This document shows, piece by piece, positions 1 to 8,511 of a stretch of DNA of 64,000 nucleotides. This DNA comes from Alphaproteobacteria bacterium. GTDB lineage: Bacteria; Pseudomonadota; Alphaproteobacteria; Thalassobaculales; Thalassobaculaceae. A program made the position numbers and the translations under genes. The stretch's first letter is position 1. Each line of letters starts with the position of its first letter. The stretch lies in assembly GCA_024742605.1 (NCBI GenBank), contig JANSYC010000009.1:1-64000 (forward strand), in the 5' to 3' direction. The notes below the pieces were generated by a model, which ran no database searches, was not told the DNA's origin, and saw only the letters and a program-made list of their open reading frames with translations.

Positions 1-822
1 AAGCTGGCGCGGGTTGTCCTGACGCGCGATCGATGTCGCCCCGGCGGTGTAGACTTGCTGCACCAAGCGCTCGTCCGTGGCATTCCGGTCCAGCTTGGCG
101 GCGATCGGGGCGAACACCATGTAGGCGATCACCGCACCGTAAAAGGTCGTGAGAAGGGCGACCGCCATGGCGGGGCCGATGCTGGACGGGTCGTTGAGAT
201 TGGCCAGCATCTTGATCAGGCCGATCAGCGTTCCGATCAACCCCATCGCGGGCGCCACCTCGGCGGCACGCCGCAACACGTTGGCTGACCGGGTCAGCCG
301 TTCGGTGGTCGCTTCGATCTCGGTATTGAGCACCGTCTCGATCTGCTCCGGGTTTGACCCGTCGACCGCCATCGCCATTGCGCGCTGCAGAAAGGGTTCA
401 CTGCTCAATTGCGGCAGCACCCGGTCCAGGGCCAGGATTCCCTGACGACGTGAGATCTCGGCCAGATTCAGCACCCGTTCGGCGGCGCGTGCGGGGTTGC
501 GGCTGGGGGGGAAGACAGTTCGGCCGATCAGAGGGATCACCGCCAGGACCTCGCCGATCGAGAAGGACACTGCGGTGACCGCGGCGGTGCCCAGTAGCAC
601 GATCAGCACAGACGGCAGGTTCCAGAAGGCGAGGATCGAGCCTTCGCTCAGGATCGCGGCTCCGATCAGCGCAAAGGCGGCGATCAGCCCTAGAATCAGC
701 GCGCCGTCCACGGTTGTCCCGCTCGCCGGAACCTCATAGGCAACGGTCCGCTGGCTCGCAGCGCGTTGGGACGCGGCCTGCGAGGCGGCGCGCGGTTCAA
801 CTTGATCGGCCGGATCTGCCAT
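1..822 (-). CDS. motA: Flagellar motor stator protein MotA/PomA-like (C-terminus beyond window)
   Basis: This is the stator subunit of the flagellar motor, which pairs with MotB to form the ion channel that drives rotation in the inner membrane. The 274 residues visible start at an ATG at 822 and stay open to the window edge. Four hydrophobic segments lie near residues 40-60, 70-90, 187-207 and 219-240. The segment PAMGLIGTLIGL at 191-202 matches the conserved stator helix. A cytoplasmic loop of about 95 residues follows the second helix, as in MotA. The alanine- and glutamine-rich N-terminal 30 residues are not typical. It is read leftward after fliN and probably belongs to the same transcript. 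Whether it uses protons or sodium cannot be told from this piece. Confidence 0.93.
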   Translation of the reverse strand, partial: MADPADQVEPRAASQAASQRAASQRTVAYEVPASGTTVDGALILGLIAAFALIGAAILSEGSILAFWNLPSVLIVLLGTAAVTAVSFSIGEVLAVIPLIGRTVFPPSRNPARAAERVLNLAEISRRQGILALDRVLPQLSSEPFLQRAMAMAVDGSNPEQIETVLNTEIEATTERLTRSANVLRRAAEVAPAMGLIGTLIGLIKMLANLNDPSSIGPAMAVALLTTFYGAVIAYMVFAPIAAKLDRNATDERLVQQVYTAGATSIARQDNPRQL

Positions 823-857
823 CTGTTCGGTTCAGCCTTCTTTGGTGGCGGGTCCGA

Positions 858-1226
858 TCAACTCGGCCGGTCGGATTTGATGATCTCGGTCATGGTCACG
901 CCTAGCCGTTCGTCCACGATCACCACCTCGCCACGGGCGACCAGCCTGTTGTTCACGTAGATATCGATCGCTTCGCCGACCTTGCGGTCGAGTTCGACGA
1001 CGGCACCACGCCCGAGCTTCAGAAGTTGGCTGACCTGCATGCTGGATTTACCGAGTACGGCGGATACCTGAACCGGAATGTCATAGACCGCTTCCAGCTC
1101 CCGCGCGGTGATCTGCCCCTTGCCGTCATCGGCAAGGATCTCATCTGGGGCGTCTGAGTCTCCGCCCATGGCGGCGGCCATGTCGGTCTCGTCGAAGTCC
1201 TGCATTTCGATATCGTCGTCGGACAT
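858..1226 (-). CDS. fliN: Flagellar motor switch protein FliN
   Basis: FliN is a C-ring component that helps FliM switch rotation direction and docks the export ATPase complex. The 122-residue protein has an acidic N-terminus followed by a SpoA (FliMN C-terminal) domain from about residue 46 to the end, with the segment LGRGAVVELDRKVGE typical of the family. The start at 1226 has a strong AGGAGG ribosome binding site. It lies between fliH and motA on the same strand, matching alphaproteobacterial fliF-fliH-fliN arrangements. Length and domain are normal for FliN. Confidence 0.95.
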   Translation of the reverse strand: MSDDDIEMQDFDETDMAAAMGGDSDAPDEILADDGKGQITARELEAVYDIPVQVSAVLGKSSMQVSQLLKLGRGAVVELDRKVGEAIDIYVNNRLVARGEVVIVDERLGVTMTEIIKSDRPS

Positions 1227-1282
1227 GCTGTCCTCCTGTTCCCTAGCGCGGCCGGGGCGGCCGCTAATGCGCTAAAGCCTTG

Positions 1283-2128
1283 TCATTCCGCGTGGGCGGG
1301 CTCGCCGCGCGGCGCCTTGGTATCGGCGGCCTGTTCCTCGTCGGTCGCTTCCGGCGTATCCGACAGCTCCGAAGTTACTTCAGTTTCCGGCTCGGCGTCT
1401 GCGTCGAGTTCAGCCACCAGATCAGGGTTCGGATCATCGTCAGCGGTGGTTTCCCCGTGATCGCGGACCGGAGTATTGTTCAGCGCGCGGTCGACCAAAT
1501 TGTCGATCTGCTGCCATGTTTCGTCGAGCGAGCGCTCTACGGCACCGGCCTGCCAGGACACCCGGCAGTCGTCTTCCTGCAGCTCCGGATCGCCCACCAG
1601 GACCACTTGGCCTTCATAGCCGATCCGGCTCGCCATAAGATTTACTTTGTCGGCAAGCGCCTCCTCCAGCTGAGAGGCGACGCGAATCATGACTTTCGGT
1701 TGCTCGGTCAGGAACCCAAAGGCTTCCTGGATGACGCTCTCGACTTCCGGCAGCGCCTTTTCCCGGGTGAGCTCCGGCGCCAGCTTGTGCATGATAGCAG
1801 ACGAAAGGCGGACCGCATCGGCCTCCATCGCCTTGCTCCACATGGCATGCTCTTCGAACACGCGGGGCAGGCGGGTCATGACCGCGTCCAAGGTGCGCGC
1901 GACCTGTTGATCGATGCTAGCCATGGCGTCGGACATACCCTGTTGGCGCCCGAGCGCCTCCGCCTCGGTCCGGGCCGCTTCCATCTGTTCGACGGTGTAG
2001 GTTGGCGGAGCTTGCTCGGCGGCTTCCTGTGCCGCACGGGCCGCGGCTTCCTCCTCAGCCTTGCGTGCATCGTCAGCTCCGTCATCGAAGCTGTAATCGA
2101 ACATGAAGGGTTTGGGCTTTCTCATCAT
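1283..2128 (-). CDS. fliH: Flagellar assembly protein FliH (export ATPase regulator)
   Basis: FliH binds and restrains the flagellar export ATPase FliI and tethers it to the C-ring through FliN. The 281-residue protein opens with a charged region, followed by an alanine/glutamate-rich coiled coil at about residues 20-75. A FliH/V-ATPase E-type domain at about 90-220 and an acidic C-terminal tail come last. Two adjacent ATGs (2128 and 2125) could start it, and neither has a clear ribosome binding site. It begins about 10 bases after the fliF stop, so the two are probably translationally coupled. The gene resembles Caulobacter FlbE/FliH in context. No fliI lies in this window. Confidence 0.85.
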   Translation of the reverse strand: MMRKPKPFMFDYSFDDGADDARKAEEEAAARAAQEAAEQAPPTYTVEQMEAARTEAEALGRQQGMSDAMASIDQQVARTLDAVMTRLPRVFEEHAMWSKAMEADAVRLSSAIMHKLAPELTREKALPEVESVIQEAFGFLTEQPKVMIRVASQLEEALADKVNLMASRIGYEGQVVLVGDPELQEDDCRVSWQAGAVERSLDETWQQIDNLVDRALNNTPVRDHGETTADDDPNPDLVAELDADAEPETEVTSELSDTPEATDEEQAADTKAPRGEPAHAE

Positions 2129-2137
2129 GCGGGCCCG

Positions 2138-3817
2138 TTAGGTGGCTTCCTGGTACATCCAGTTGCGGATGATCGCGACGGCTTCTTCCGGATGCTTGTC
2201 GACGATTTCTCCGATCTTTCGGAGCGAGGACGCCCGCACGCGGCCTTCCACCTGATTGATGTCGATCATCTGATCGAGCAGGCTTTCCTCATCCTCATCG
2301 CTGTCAAGCAGTTCCGCCATGTCGGCATTGGCACCGGGGCCGGCCAGCTGCGCCAGTTGACCATCCGCCCCGATCATACCGCCACCGGCCCCGCCGGCGG
2401 CAAGCGTGGTGGGCATGCTTTCGAAGAGTCGCGTGAGGACGGGGCGAACCACCAGCAGGATGACCAGCAGACCGACCACTGCAAGAACCAGTACCTCGGC
2501 GAGCTGCAGGAATTCCTCCTTGGAGATTCCGAACAGGAAGCTGCCGTCACCCAGATCTTCCGGCTCCATCCGCACGAACTGCATGTTGACGACCTCGACC
2601 GTGTCCTCGCGCTCGGCATCGTAGCCGACGGCGGACCGGACCAGGGTTGCAATCTGTTCGAGCTCCGCGTCGGTACGGGGCTCGTAGATCCGCTCGCCAT
2701 CGTCGTTGAGCGAATAGCGCCCGTCGACCAGAACCGCGACCGAGAGGCGCTGCAGATCGCCGCCCTCGCGCACGGTTTCCGTCACGGTCCGGGAGATCTC
2801 GAAGTTTGTGGTCTCTTCGGTGATGGACCGGTTGTTCTGCGAGACCAGCGTGCCTTCGCCGTTGTTGCCGGCCTGCGCCTCGGGGAGATTGTTCTGCACG
2901 GTGACATTATCCTGGCCTGAATTGTCCGTGGAACTCTCGGTTTCCTCGGTGGCCTGGGTGGATCTGGCAACCTGACTGTCGGGGTCGAATTTCTCCTGGC
3001 TGACCACCATGCGGTCATAGTCGATATCCGCGGTGACCTCGGCACGTACCCGTCCGAAACCGACGGTGCGTTCCACGAGTTCTTCGATCGACCGGCGCAG
3101 GTCGCCCTCGAATTTGGAGCGCAGCTCGTCGGCGTTCTGTGCGGCGAGCGAGGAATTGTCCTCTTCTCCGAAACCGCGCGCCAACAGGTCGCCGCGGTCG
3201 TTCAGAATGGAGACGCCGGCTGGGGTCAGATCGGGCACCGCTGCCGCGACCAGATGCTGGATTCCCAGGACCTCCTCGCGGCCCGGGCGGCCGGAACCGG
3301 ACAGTTGCAGGACAACGGACGCGCTCGGTTTCTGGCGTTCCCGTGAAAACAGCTCGCGGCGCGGCAGAACCAGATGCACCCGTGCGCCGCGGACGTTGCG
3401 GATCGATGAGATCGTCCGGGACAGTTCGCCTTCGAGGGCGCGCACCAGGTTGACGTTCTGGACGAAACTGGTGGTGCCGAGCCCATCGGTCTGATCGAAC
3501 AGCTCGTACCCGATCGAGCCGTCACCCGGCAGACCCTGCTGCGCCAGGGTGACGCGCAACCGCAGGACTTCATCGGCCGGCACGAAGATCTGCGTGCCGT
3601 TGGCCTTCAACTGGTAGGGAATGCTGCGGGATTCGAGCTCGTTCACGATCTCGCCGGAATCCGCGCTCGCCAGATCGGAATAGAGAAGCGACATGCTGCC
3701 GGTCGATATTCTAGAGACCAGGAAGATGAAAAACCCGACCGTCGCGATCGCGGTGCCCACGAGGGCCGCCAAGCGCATGGGACCGAGATTCTTGATCAGA
3801 TCAGCAAAAGGGTTCAT
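2138..3817 (-). CDS. fliF: Flagellar MS-ring protein FliF
   Basis: FliF builds the MS ring in the inner membrane, the platform for rod, C-ring and export gate. The 559-residue protein has an N-terminal transmembrane helix at about 16-38, a YscJ/FliF secretin-like ring region at about 45-220, and a FliF C domain to about residue 420. A second transmembrane helix follows near 440-465. The last 30 residues, including HPEEAVAIIRNWM, match the FliG-binding tail. The gene starts an operon reading fliF-fliH-fliN-motA. In many relatives fliG follows fliF directly; here fliH does. No GG-N10-GC site was found upstream, which fits early-class control. Confidence 0.97.
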   Translation of the reverse strand: MNPFADLIKNLGPMRLAALVGTAIATVGFFIFLVSRISTGSMSLLYSDLASADSGEIVNELESRSIPYQLKANGTQIFVPADEVLRLRVTLAQQGLPGDGSIGYELFDQTDGLGTTSFVQNVNLVRALEGELSRTISSIRNVRGARVHLVLPRRELFSRERQKPSASVVLQLSGSGRPGREEVLGIQHLVAAAVPDLTPAGVSILNDRGDLLARGFGEEDNSSLAAQNADELRSKFEGDLRRSIEELVERTVGFGRVRAEVTADIDYDRMVVSQEKFDPDSQVARSTQATEETESSTDNSGQDNVTVQNNLPEAQAGNNGEGTLVSQNNRSITEETTNFEISRTVTETVREGGDLQRLSVAVLVDGRYSLNDDGERIYEPRTDAELEQIATLVRSAVGYDAEREDTVEVVNMQFVRMEPEDLGDGSFLFGISKEEFLQLAEVLVLAVVGLLVILLVVRPVLTRLFESMPTTLAAGGAGGGMIGADGQLAQLAGPGANADMAELLDSDEDEESLLDQMIDINQVEGRVRASSLRKIGEIVDKHPEEAVAIIRNWMYQEAT

Positions 3818-4077
3818 GGCGCGTCACTACCCCCACAGAGTCGACGAGGTTGGGTCACAGATCGAAGACAGCGACCCCGATACGGGCTCGGAATTTTTCA
3901 TCTGCAATTTCGATAAAATTTTATACAAAAGTTTTCGATCTCCGGCTACCCCAAGGTGGGCAAAATTTTCCTAGTATCAGTATCATAGTTATCTTTAAAA
4001 TAGAACAAGGAATTAAGAGCAATCGTTGCGCCTTCGCATGAACTAGGTGCTGGGTCTTGAGGGACGGGAGATCAGGG

Positions 4078-5697
4078 ATGGCCAAACGGAATTCCCAAAA
4101 TCGGCGCGGCGCGACCTCTGCGGCGGTGCCAGGCGGTCCGAAACCGGGGGCGTCGAAGGAAGCCATGGTCTGGTCGGATCCGAGGGATCCGAATGCGGCC
4201 CGTCACGCCCAATTGATCGTGGCCGGCATGGAGGCTCTCGAAACCGGAGACATTGAGACCGCTAAATCGCACTTCCGGGCCGTTCTTGATCAAAATGTCG
4301 AACACCCCGATGCGCTTTTTGGTATGGGACAAGTCGCACGTGAGTTGGGGCAGCACCTGACCGGCGCCGAACTGATCCGAAGGGCGATCGCGGTGTCGCC
4401 AAACCCGATTTATTGGTCGAATTTGGGGAATGCTCTGCTTCAATTGGGCGAGTTCGACGGCGCCTTGACAGCCCAGGAAGAAGCCTACCGTTTGAATCCG
4501 GGCCTTGCGGGAGTCGTCCAAAATTACGCGAACGCGCTAAACCACCTCAATCGCTACTATGAGGCCATGCCGCTGTTTCGGAAACTCGCCAGGACTTTCC
4601 CGGACAACATTCACCACTTGGTCAACTACGCCACCGTTCTCACCAGAATTGGCGAATATGCGGCCGCCAACAAGGTTTTCCGACAGGCCCAGGAGATAAG
4701 CCAGACCGATAGTACCTGTAATCTTTACTATGCTGTGAATTTGATGGCGATCGGGCAATGGGAAATGGCGTGGCGTCTTTATGAATGGCGGTTTCTTGCA
4801 CCTGCCTATCGATCATCGCTGCGAAGATATTCTGTTTCGAACGAACTTCCTGAGAACATGCGTGACGAGCGGATATTTCTGTACGGCGAACAGGGGATCG
4901 GGGATGAGATTAGATTCGCAGGTATGGTGAACGAGGTGCTCGAACGCGGTGGAGAGGTGACGCTGGAATGCGCTGAGAAATTGCTCCCGCTATACCAGAG
5001 GTCTTTTCCGAAGGCGCGGGTCGTCGCGGCGCGATGGGAGCCGGCGGAGACCGGTGCGGAGCCGTTCGATCGATACCTGCCGACCGGCAGTCTGGGCAGG
5101 TTCCTGCGCACGGATGCCGGTCGGTTTCCGCGAACAGCCGGGTATGTGATCCCGGATTCCGACAAAGCCGCAGCGATGCGGGCCTGGCTTGACGGATTGG
5201 GAGACGGGCCAAAGATCGGGATCTGTTGGAGGTCTTCTTTGGTCGGCCATCTGCGCTCGACCGCCTATGCGCAGATCGACGATCTGGAACCTCTGTTCAA
5301 GATGCCAGGGGTGACGCTGGTCAATCTGCAATATGACGACGCGACCCAGGAGCTTGAGCGCGCACGGAACAAGTTCGGCGTCGACGTGCATGTCAGCCAG
5401 GATTTGGATTTGTTCAACGACCTGGACGGTGCGGCGGCTTTGACGCTCGGTTTGGATTATGTGGTCAGCGCCAACACATCGGTTGCCTGCATGGCCGGAG
5501 CACTGGGTGTTCCGGGCGCAGAGTTCAGGGCCCAGCCTATTGACAAATCAGGCACGATTGCAGGAAACGATCCCTGGTTTCCATCGATCCGTCTGGTCGG
5601 AAAGCGCCCCGCCGAGCCGTGGTCCGGCGTGTTCCGAACCATCGTGCGGGATATCGAGAAGCGGTTTGCGTCCGCAAGCAAGGCAAAGGCGAGATGA
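4078..5697 (+). CDS. TPR protein with C-terminal glycosyltransferase-like domain, FlmG-like
   Basis: This 539-residue protein carries tetratricopeptide repeats over about residues 40-225 and a C-terminal GT-B/heptosyltransferase-like region from about 255 to 520. That region includes YGEQGIGDEIRFA, GICWRSS and SANTSVACMAGALGVP. The layout resembles Caulobacter FlmG, a soluble enzyme whose TPRs bind flagellin and whose second domain transfers a nonulosonic acid sugar; this assignment is inference. A TTG 21 bases upstream is in frame, but the ATG at 4078 has a GGGAG site just ahead. It is divergent from fliF and convergent with sciP. A paralog lies at 11636-13594 beside the first flagellin gene. 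Confidence 0.72.
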   Translation: MAKRNSQNRRGATSAAVPGGPKPGASKEAMVWSDPRDPNAARHAQLIVAGMEALETGDIETAKSHFRAVLDQNVEHPDALFGMGQVARELGQHLTGAELIRRAIAVSPNPIYWSNLGNALLQLGEFDGALTAQEEAYRLNPGLAGVVQNYANALNHLNRYYEAMPLFRKLARTFPDNIHHLVNYATVLTRIGEYAAANKVFRQAQEISQTDSTCNLYYAVNLMAIGQWEMAWRLYEWRFLAPAYRSSLRRYSVSNELPENMRDERIFLYGEQGIGDEIRFAGMVNEVLERGGEVTLECAEKLLPLYQRSFPKARVVAARWEPAETGAEPFDRYLPTGSLGRFLRTDAGRFPRTAGYVIPDSDKAAAMRAWLDGLGDGPKIGICWRSSLVGHLRSTAYAQIDDLEPLFKMPGVTLVNLQYDDATQELERARNKFGVDVHVSQDLDLFNDLDGAAALTLGLDYVVSANTSVACMAGALGVPGAEFRAQPIDKSGTIAGNDPWFPSIRLVGKRPAEPWSGVFRTIVRDIEKRFASASKAKAR

Positions 5698-5737
5698 AGA
5701 GGCGTCCGAGAGATCTTATCCGGCTGGGGCGATCGAT

Positions 5738-6139
5738 CTAGGCGTTCTTGTGCTCGCGGTCACGGTAATGCTGCAATCGGGTTGCCCGAAGTCCGCGGAC
5801 ACCATGCCGGTCGATCAACCGTTCCCAGGAGCGATACTCTTCCTCGGAGATGTTCCATTTTTCGCAAGCCTCCGGGAGGCTCAGCAAGCCGCCTCGAACG
5901 GCGGCCACGACGATCGCCTTTCGACGAATCACCCACCGATCCGTCTCGTTCGACGGCAGGTCGTCCAGGGTTATGGGCACCCCATCGGGACCCGCTACGG
6001 CCTGAACCGCGCGATCCGAGAGTGGCTTCGGAGATGCGGGAGAGCCTTGATGCCCGCTCCCTTTCGTTTGAGAGCGGCCGGCATCGCCCTGTGATGTCTC
6101 GATTGGGATCGTCCGGTTGGGTTTTGCCATTTTGACCAT
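5738..6139 (-). CDS. sciP: CtrA inhibitor SciP (DUF1153)
   Basis: SciP is a small DNA-binding protein of Alphaproteobacteria that blocks transcription of CtrA-activated genes, many of them flagellar, in part of the cell cycle. The 133-residue protein has a variable N-terminus and the conserved core at about residues 58-125. That core contains RWVIRRKAIVVAAVRGGLLS, EACEKW, and DRHGVRGLRATRLQHYR, the family signature. ATGs at 6139 and 6130 are both possible. A CtrA-box-like sequence lies about 55 bases upstream. Its place inside the flagellar cluster suits a flagellar timing role. Confidence 0.93.
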   Translation of the reverse strand: MVKMAKPNRTIPIETSQGDAGRSQTKGSGHQGSPASPKPLSDRAVQAVAGPDGVPITLDDLPSNETDRWVIRRKAIVVAAVRGGLLSLPEACEKWNISEEEYRSWERLIDRHGVRGLRATRLQHYRDREHKNA

Positions 6140-6192
6140 CTGCCCAGCAGAGCCTTTTGGTGCGTTAAGAGTCTGAGGATGCAGCTATCCGC

Positions 6193-6207
6193 TTAAGAAT
6201 TCGCTAA
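6193..6207 (-). promoter_or_regulatory. Possible CtrA box upstream of sciP
   Basis: On the minus strand the sequence reads TTAG-N7-TTAA, seven of eight positions of the CtrA consensus TTAA-N7-TTAA. It lies 54-68 bases upstream of the sciP start. SciP is CtrA-regulated in Caulobacter, so the site is plausible, but a short motif like this can occur by chance. Confidence 0.35.
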
Positions 6208-6271
6208 CAGAGCGAGCCCTGTTTCCAGTCGCTTTTCCTTGAACTCACGATTTGTCTTTTGGTCCTGAAAA

Positions 6272-6308
6272 CAAAAAAAACGCCCTGACCGAAAGAACGG
6301 CCAGGGCG
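6272..6308 (-). terminator. Rho-independent terminator after flgE
   Basis: On the minus strand a 10-bp stem CGCCCTGGCC/GGTCAGGGCG with one G-T pair and an 8-base loop is followed by eight T residues. It sits 84 bases after the flgE stop and would end the fliK-flgD-flgE transcript before sciP. Confidence 0.88.
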
Positions 6309-6391
6309 GAGGAACGGCGGAATTGTTTTCCCGGACCGAAAGCCGGGCAGTGATCGACCGCGAAGCCGATCCGGTCTTTACCGAGCCAGGC

Positions 6392-7687
6392 TTATCGCTT
6401 CACCCGGATGATCTCATCGAGCAGCTCGTCGCCGGTCGTGATGATCCGCGTTGCTGCCGAATAGGACCGTTGGGTCACGATCAGATCGGTGAACTCTTCC
6501 GCCAGATCGACGGTCGAGCTTTCCAAGGCCGCACTCTCGAACAGGCCGGCGCCCAACTGACCTGCTTCTGTCAGCACAAGGTCGCCGGAACCCGCAGACA
6601 GGGAGTAGGTGTTGCCGCTCTGCGCTGCTAGTTCGGTTGCGGCAGGGACCTGGGCAAGCGCGAGCTTGTAGACCAACCGGGTCTCGCCGTTTGCAAACTG
6701 GGCGGTGACGAAGCCTTCCTGATCCACGTCCACGCCTGTAAGTGACGACGGGCCAGAACCGTCTTGATTCAGGGTGACGGCTTGATATTCACCGGAAACC
6801 TGCCCCAGGCCGCTGGTCGAACCGAAGTTGCCCCAGTTGATGTTGACAGTCGATGCATTGGCGCCATTGCCGAAAGTGGCACCGGGTATGGTTATCGCAG
6901 TTGACGCCGCCGTGCCGACGGTGGCCGCACCGGCGCCAATGCTTTGCAGAGTGCCGTCACCATTGAAAGTGATTGTTCCTGCGACGCCGACGGTTGTTGC
7001 TGCCCCTCCAGGTGGAGTGATCGTCGTTGTGTAGTCCCAAACATTGTCCGTCGCGTTGGCGGTCCAGTTGATCGTCAGGAGGTGGCCGACGCCCAACGAA
7101 TCGAAGATCGTGATGTTCGTGGTCTCGGTGGCCCCTGTTGCAGCCGTGGCAGGCAAGTTGAGTGTGGTGGAGACGTTTCCGGTGGGTGCCGTCGTGCTGT
7201 TGAAACCGCCAATGTTGACGGTCTCCAGGCTGCTCACCAAGTCTTGGGTTGCGGCGTTGGTGATTACACCTTGCGAGTTCGTGGCCCAGCCTTGAAGATA
7301 GAATCCTGCGGTATTGATGAGGTTTCCGTCTTCGTCTGGAACGAAGGATCCGGCTCGTGTCAGCAGATACTCGTCTTGGTTGGGATTAGGCGCTGACTCA
7401 GCGTTCACAACGAAGAATCCGTTGCCGGTGATCGCCAGATCGGTGGTGGAGGTGCTACCCAGAAGCAGGCCCTGCCGTTCGGGATCGGAGAACGGACGCG
7501 CGATCACGCCACCGGGCGTGTATTTGGTCGAGGTCTGGCCGTCGGTGACCAGGGTCTGGAACCTAGCCGAGGACGCCTTATAGCCGACCGTGTTCACATT
7601 TGCGATGTTGTCCGAGATGATTCCGAACGCGGTGGACTGCGCTGCGAGCGCCGACACACCGGAATATAAGCCGCCGTAGATACTCAT
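6392..7687 (-). CDS. flgE: Flagellar hook protein FlgE
   Basis: FlgE polymerises into the hook, the flexible joint between rod and filament. The 431-residue protein has the N-terminal rod/hook motif (SALAAQSTAFGIISDNIANV), an internal TTDLAITGNGFFVV segment typical of FlgE/F/G, and a threonine- and alanine-rich middle. The C-terminal D0 helix contains LAEEFTDLIVTQRSYSA. Size is normal for alphaproteobacterial FlgE. It is the last gene of the leftward fliK-flgD-flgE run and is followed by a strong terminator. No separate sigma54 site was found just ahead of it, so co-transcription with flgD is likely. Confidence 0.96.
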   Translation of the reverse strand: MSIYGGLYSGVSALAAQSTAFGIISDNIANVNTVGYKASSARFQTLVTDGQTSTKYTPGGVIARPFSDPERQGLLLGSTSTTDLAITGNGFFVVNAESAPNPNQDEYLLTRAGSFVPDEDGNLINTAGFYLQGWATNSQGVITNAATQDLVSSLETVNIGGFNSTTAPTGNVSTTLNLPATAATGATETTNITIFDSLGVGHLLTINWTANATDNVWDYTTTITPPGGAATTVGVAGTITFNGDGTLQSIGAGAATVGTAASTAITIPGATFGNGANASTVNINWGNFGSTSGLGQVSGEYQAVTLNQDGSGPSSLTGVDVDQEGFVTAQFANGETRLVYKLALAQVPAATELAAQSGNTYSLSAGSGDLVLTEAGQLGAGLFESAALESSTVDLAEEFTDLIVTQRSYSAATRIITTGDELLDEIIRVKR

Positions 7688-7828
7688 TTTTCCTACTCCG
7701 TCATTGGGAGGAACCCGGTGTCCGGGCCGCCCCGCGAAGGTTGATCGACGGCGTTCTGCCGAGGGGTCCGGGCGCCCTTCTCGAGCCCGGGAAAGTCTGT
7801 GCGCGTCAGGTGACGCAAGGGTTCGCCG

Positions 7829-8500
7829 CTATGCGGTCGCAGGCTCGCGAACCGAGATGATGTCGCTGAGTTTCACAGCGAGGCCGTCCAGCAGGACGTA
7901 AACATCCTCATTGTCCGAAGCGCTGCCGGTGACCCGACCGGTGATATCGGTCTGGCTGGTTCCCACCGTTTCGCCTTCGACATCCAAGGCGTCGACCAGG
8001 AACCGGTAGGATCCCTCGGGAGCCGGAGCGCCGTCCGCATCCATGCCGTCCCAGGTTACGGTGTGGCGCTGCGAGGAGGTCTGACCTTCCAGCGTTCGGA
8101 TGATCTCGCCATCGGTATTGAGGATGTTGATCGAAAGGGTCGCCGCTCCGGCCTCCGGGGTGTACCCGAAGGTGATCAGGTCGCCATTGAAGGTGGTCAC
8201 GTCGCTGTCGATCTGGACGTCTTTGCCGATATAGGACACCGCCGCCGCTCCGGCGCTCGCGTTCTGCAGGTTGATCAGCTGCTCCAGGTTCTTGTTCTGG
8301 GCGATCTGCTGCTCGACGCCTGCGAAGCTCACCAACTGGTTGGTCATTTCGGTATTGTCCATCGGATCCAAGGGATCCTGGTTCTGCAGCTGCGTTGTGA
8401 GCAGCGTGAGAAACATATCAAGATCGTCGGAGATCTTCGCGGCCGCGGCGTCCGCGGAACTCGGATCCTTTATGCCTTGCGTCAGAGTTGAGATGTCCAT
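7829..8500 (-). CDS. flgD: Flagellar hook capping protein FlgD
   Basis: FlgD is the cap that guides FlgE assembly at the tip of the growing hook. The 223-residue protein has the conserved N-terminal region with DMFLTLLTTQLQNQDPLDPM and TNQLVSFAGVEQ. Its C-terminal half is Ig-like, with WDGMDADGAPAPEGSYRF at about 150-167. The ATG at 8500 follows a GAGGAG ribosome binding site and starts about 12 bases after the fliK stop, indicating one operon. Residue features and size are typical. Confidence 0.96.
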   Translation of the reverse strand: MDISTLTQGIKDPSSADAAAAKISDDLDMFLTLLTTQLQNQDPLDPMDNTEMTNQLVSFAGVEQQIAQNKNLEQLINLQNASAGAAAVSYIGKDVQIDSDVTTFNGDLITFGYTPEAGAATLSINILNTDGEIIRTLEGQTSSQRHTVTWDGMDADGAPAPEGSYRFLVDALDVEGETVGTSQTDITGRVTGSASDNEDVYVLLDGLAVKLSDIISVREPATA

Positions 8501-8511
8501 GTTGGATCTCC

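Noticed and set aside
1280-2920. 546-codon plus-strand reading frame opposite fliH and fliF
   Set aside because: It overlaps two clear flagellar genes on the other strand, has no recognisable motif, and arises from GC-rich codon use of the real genes.
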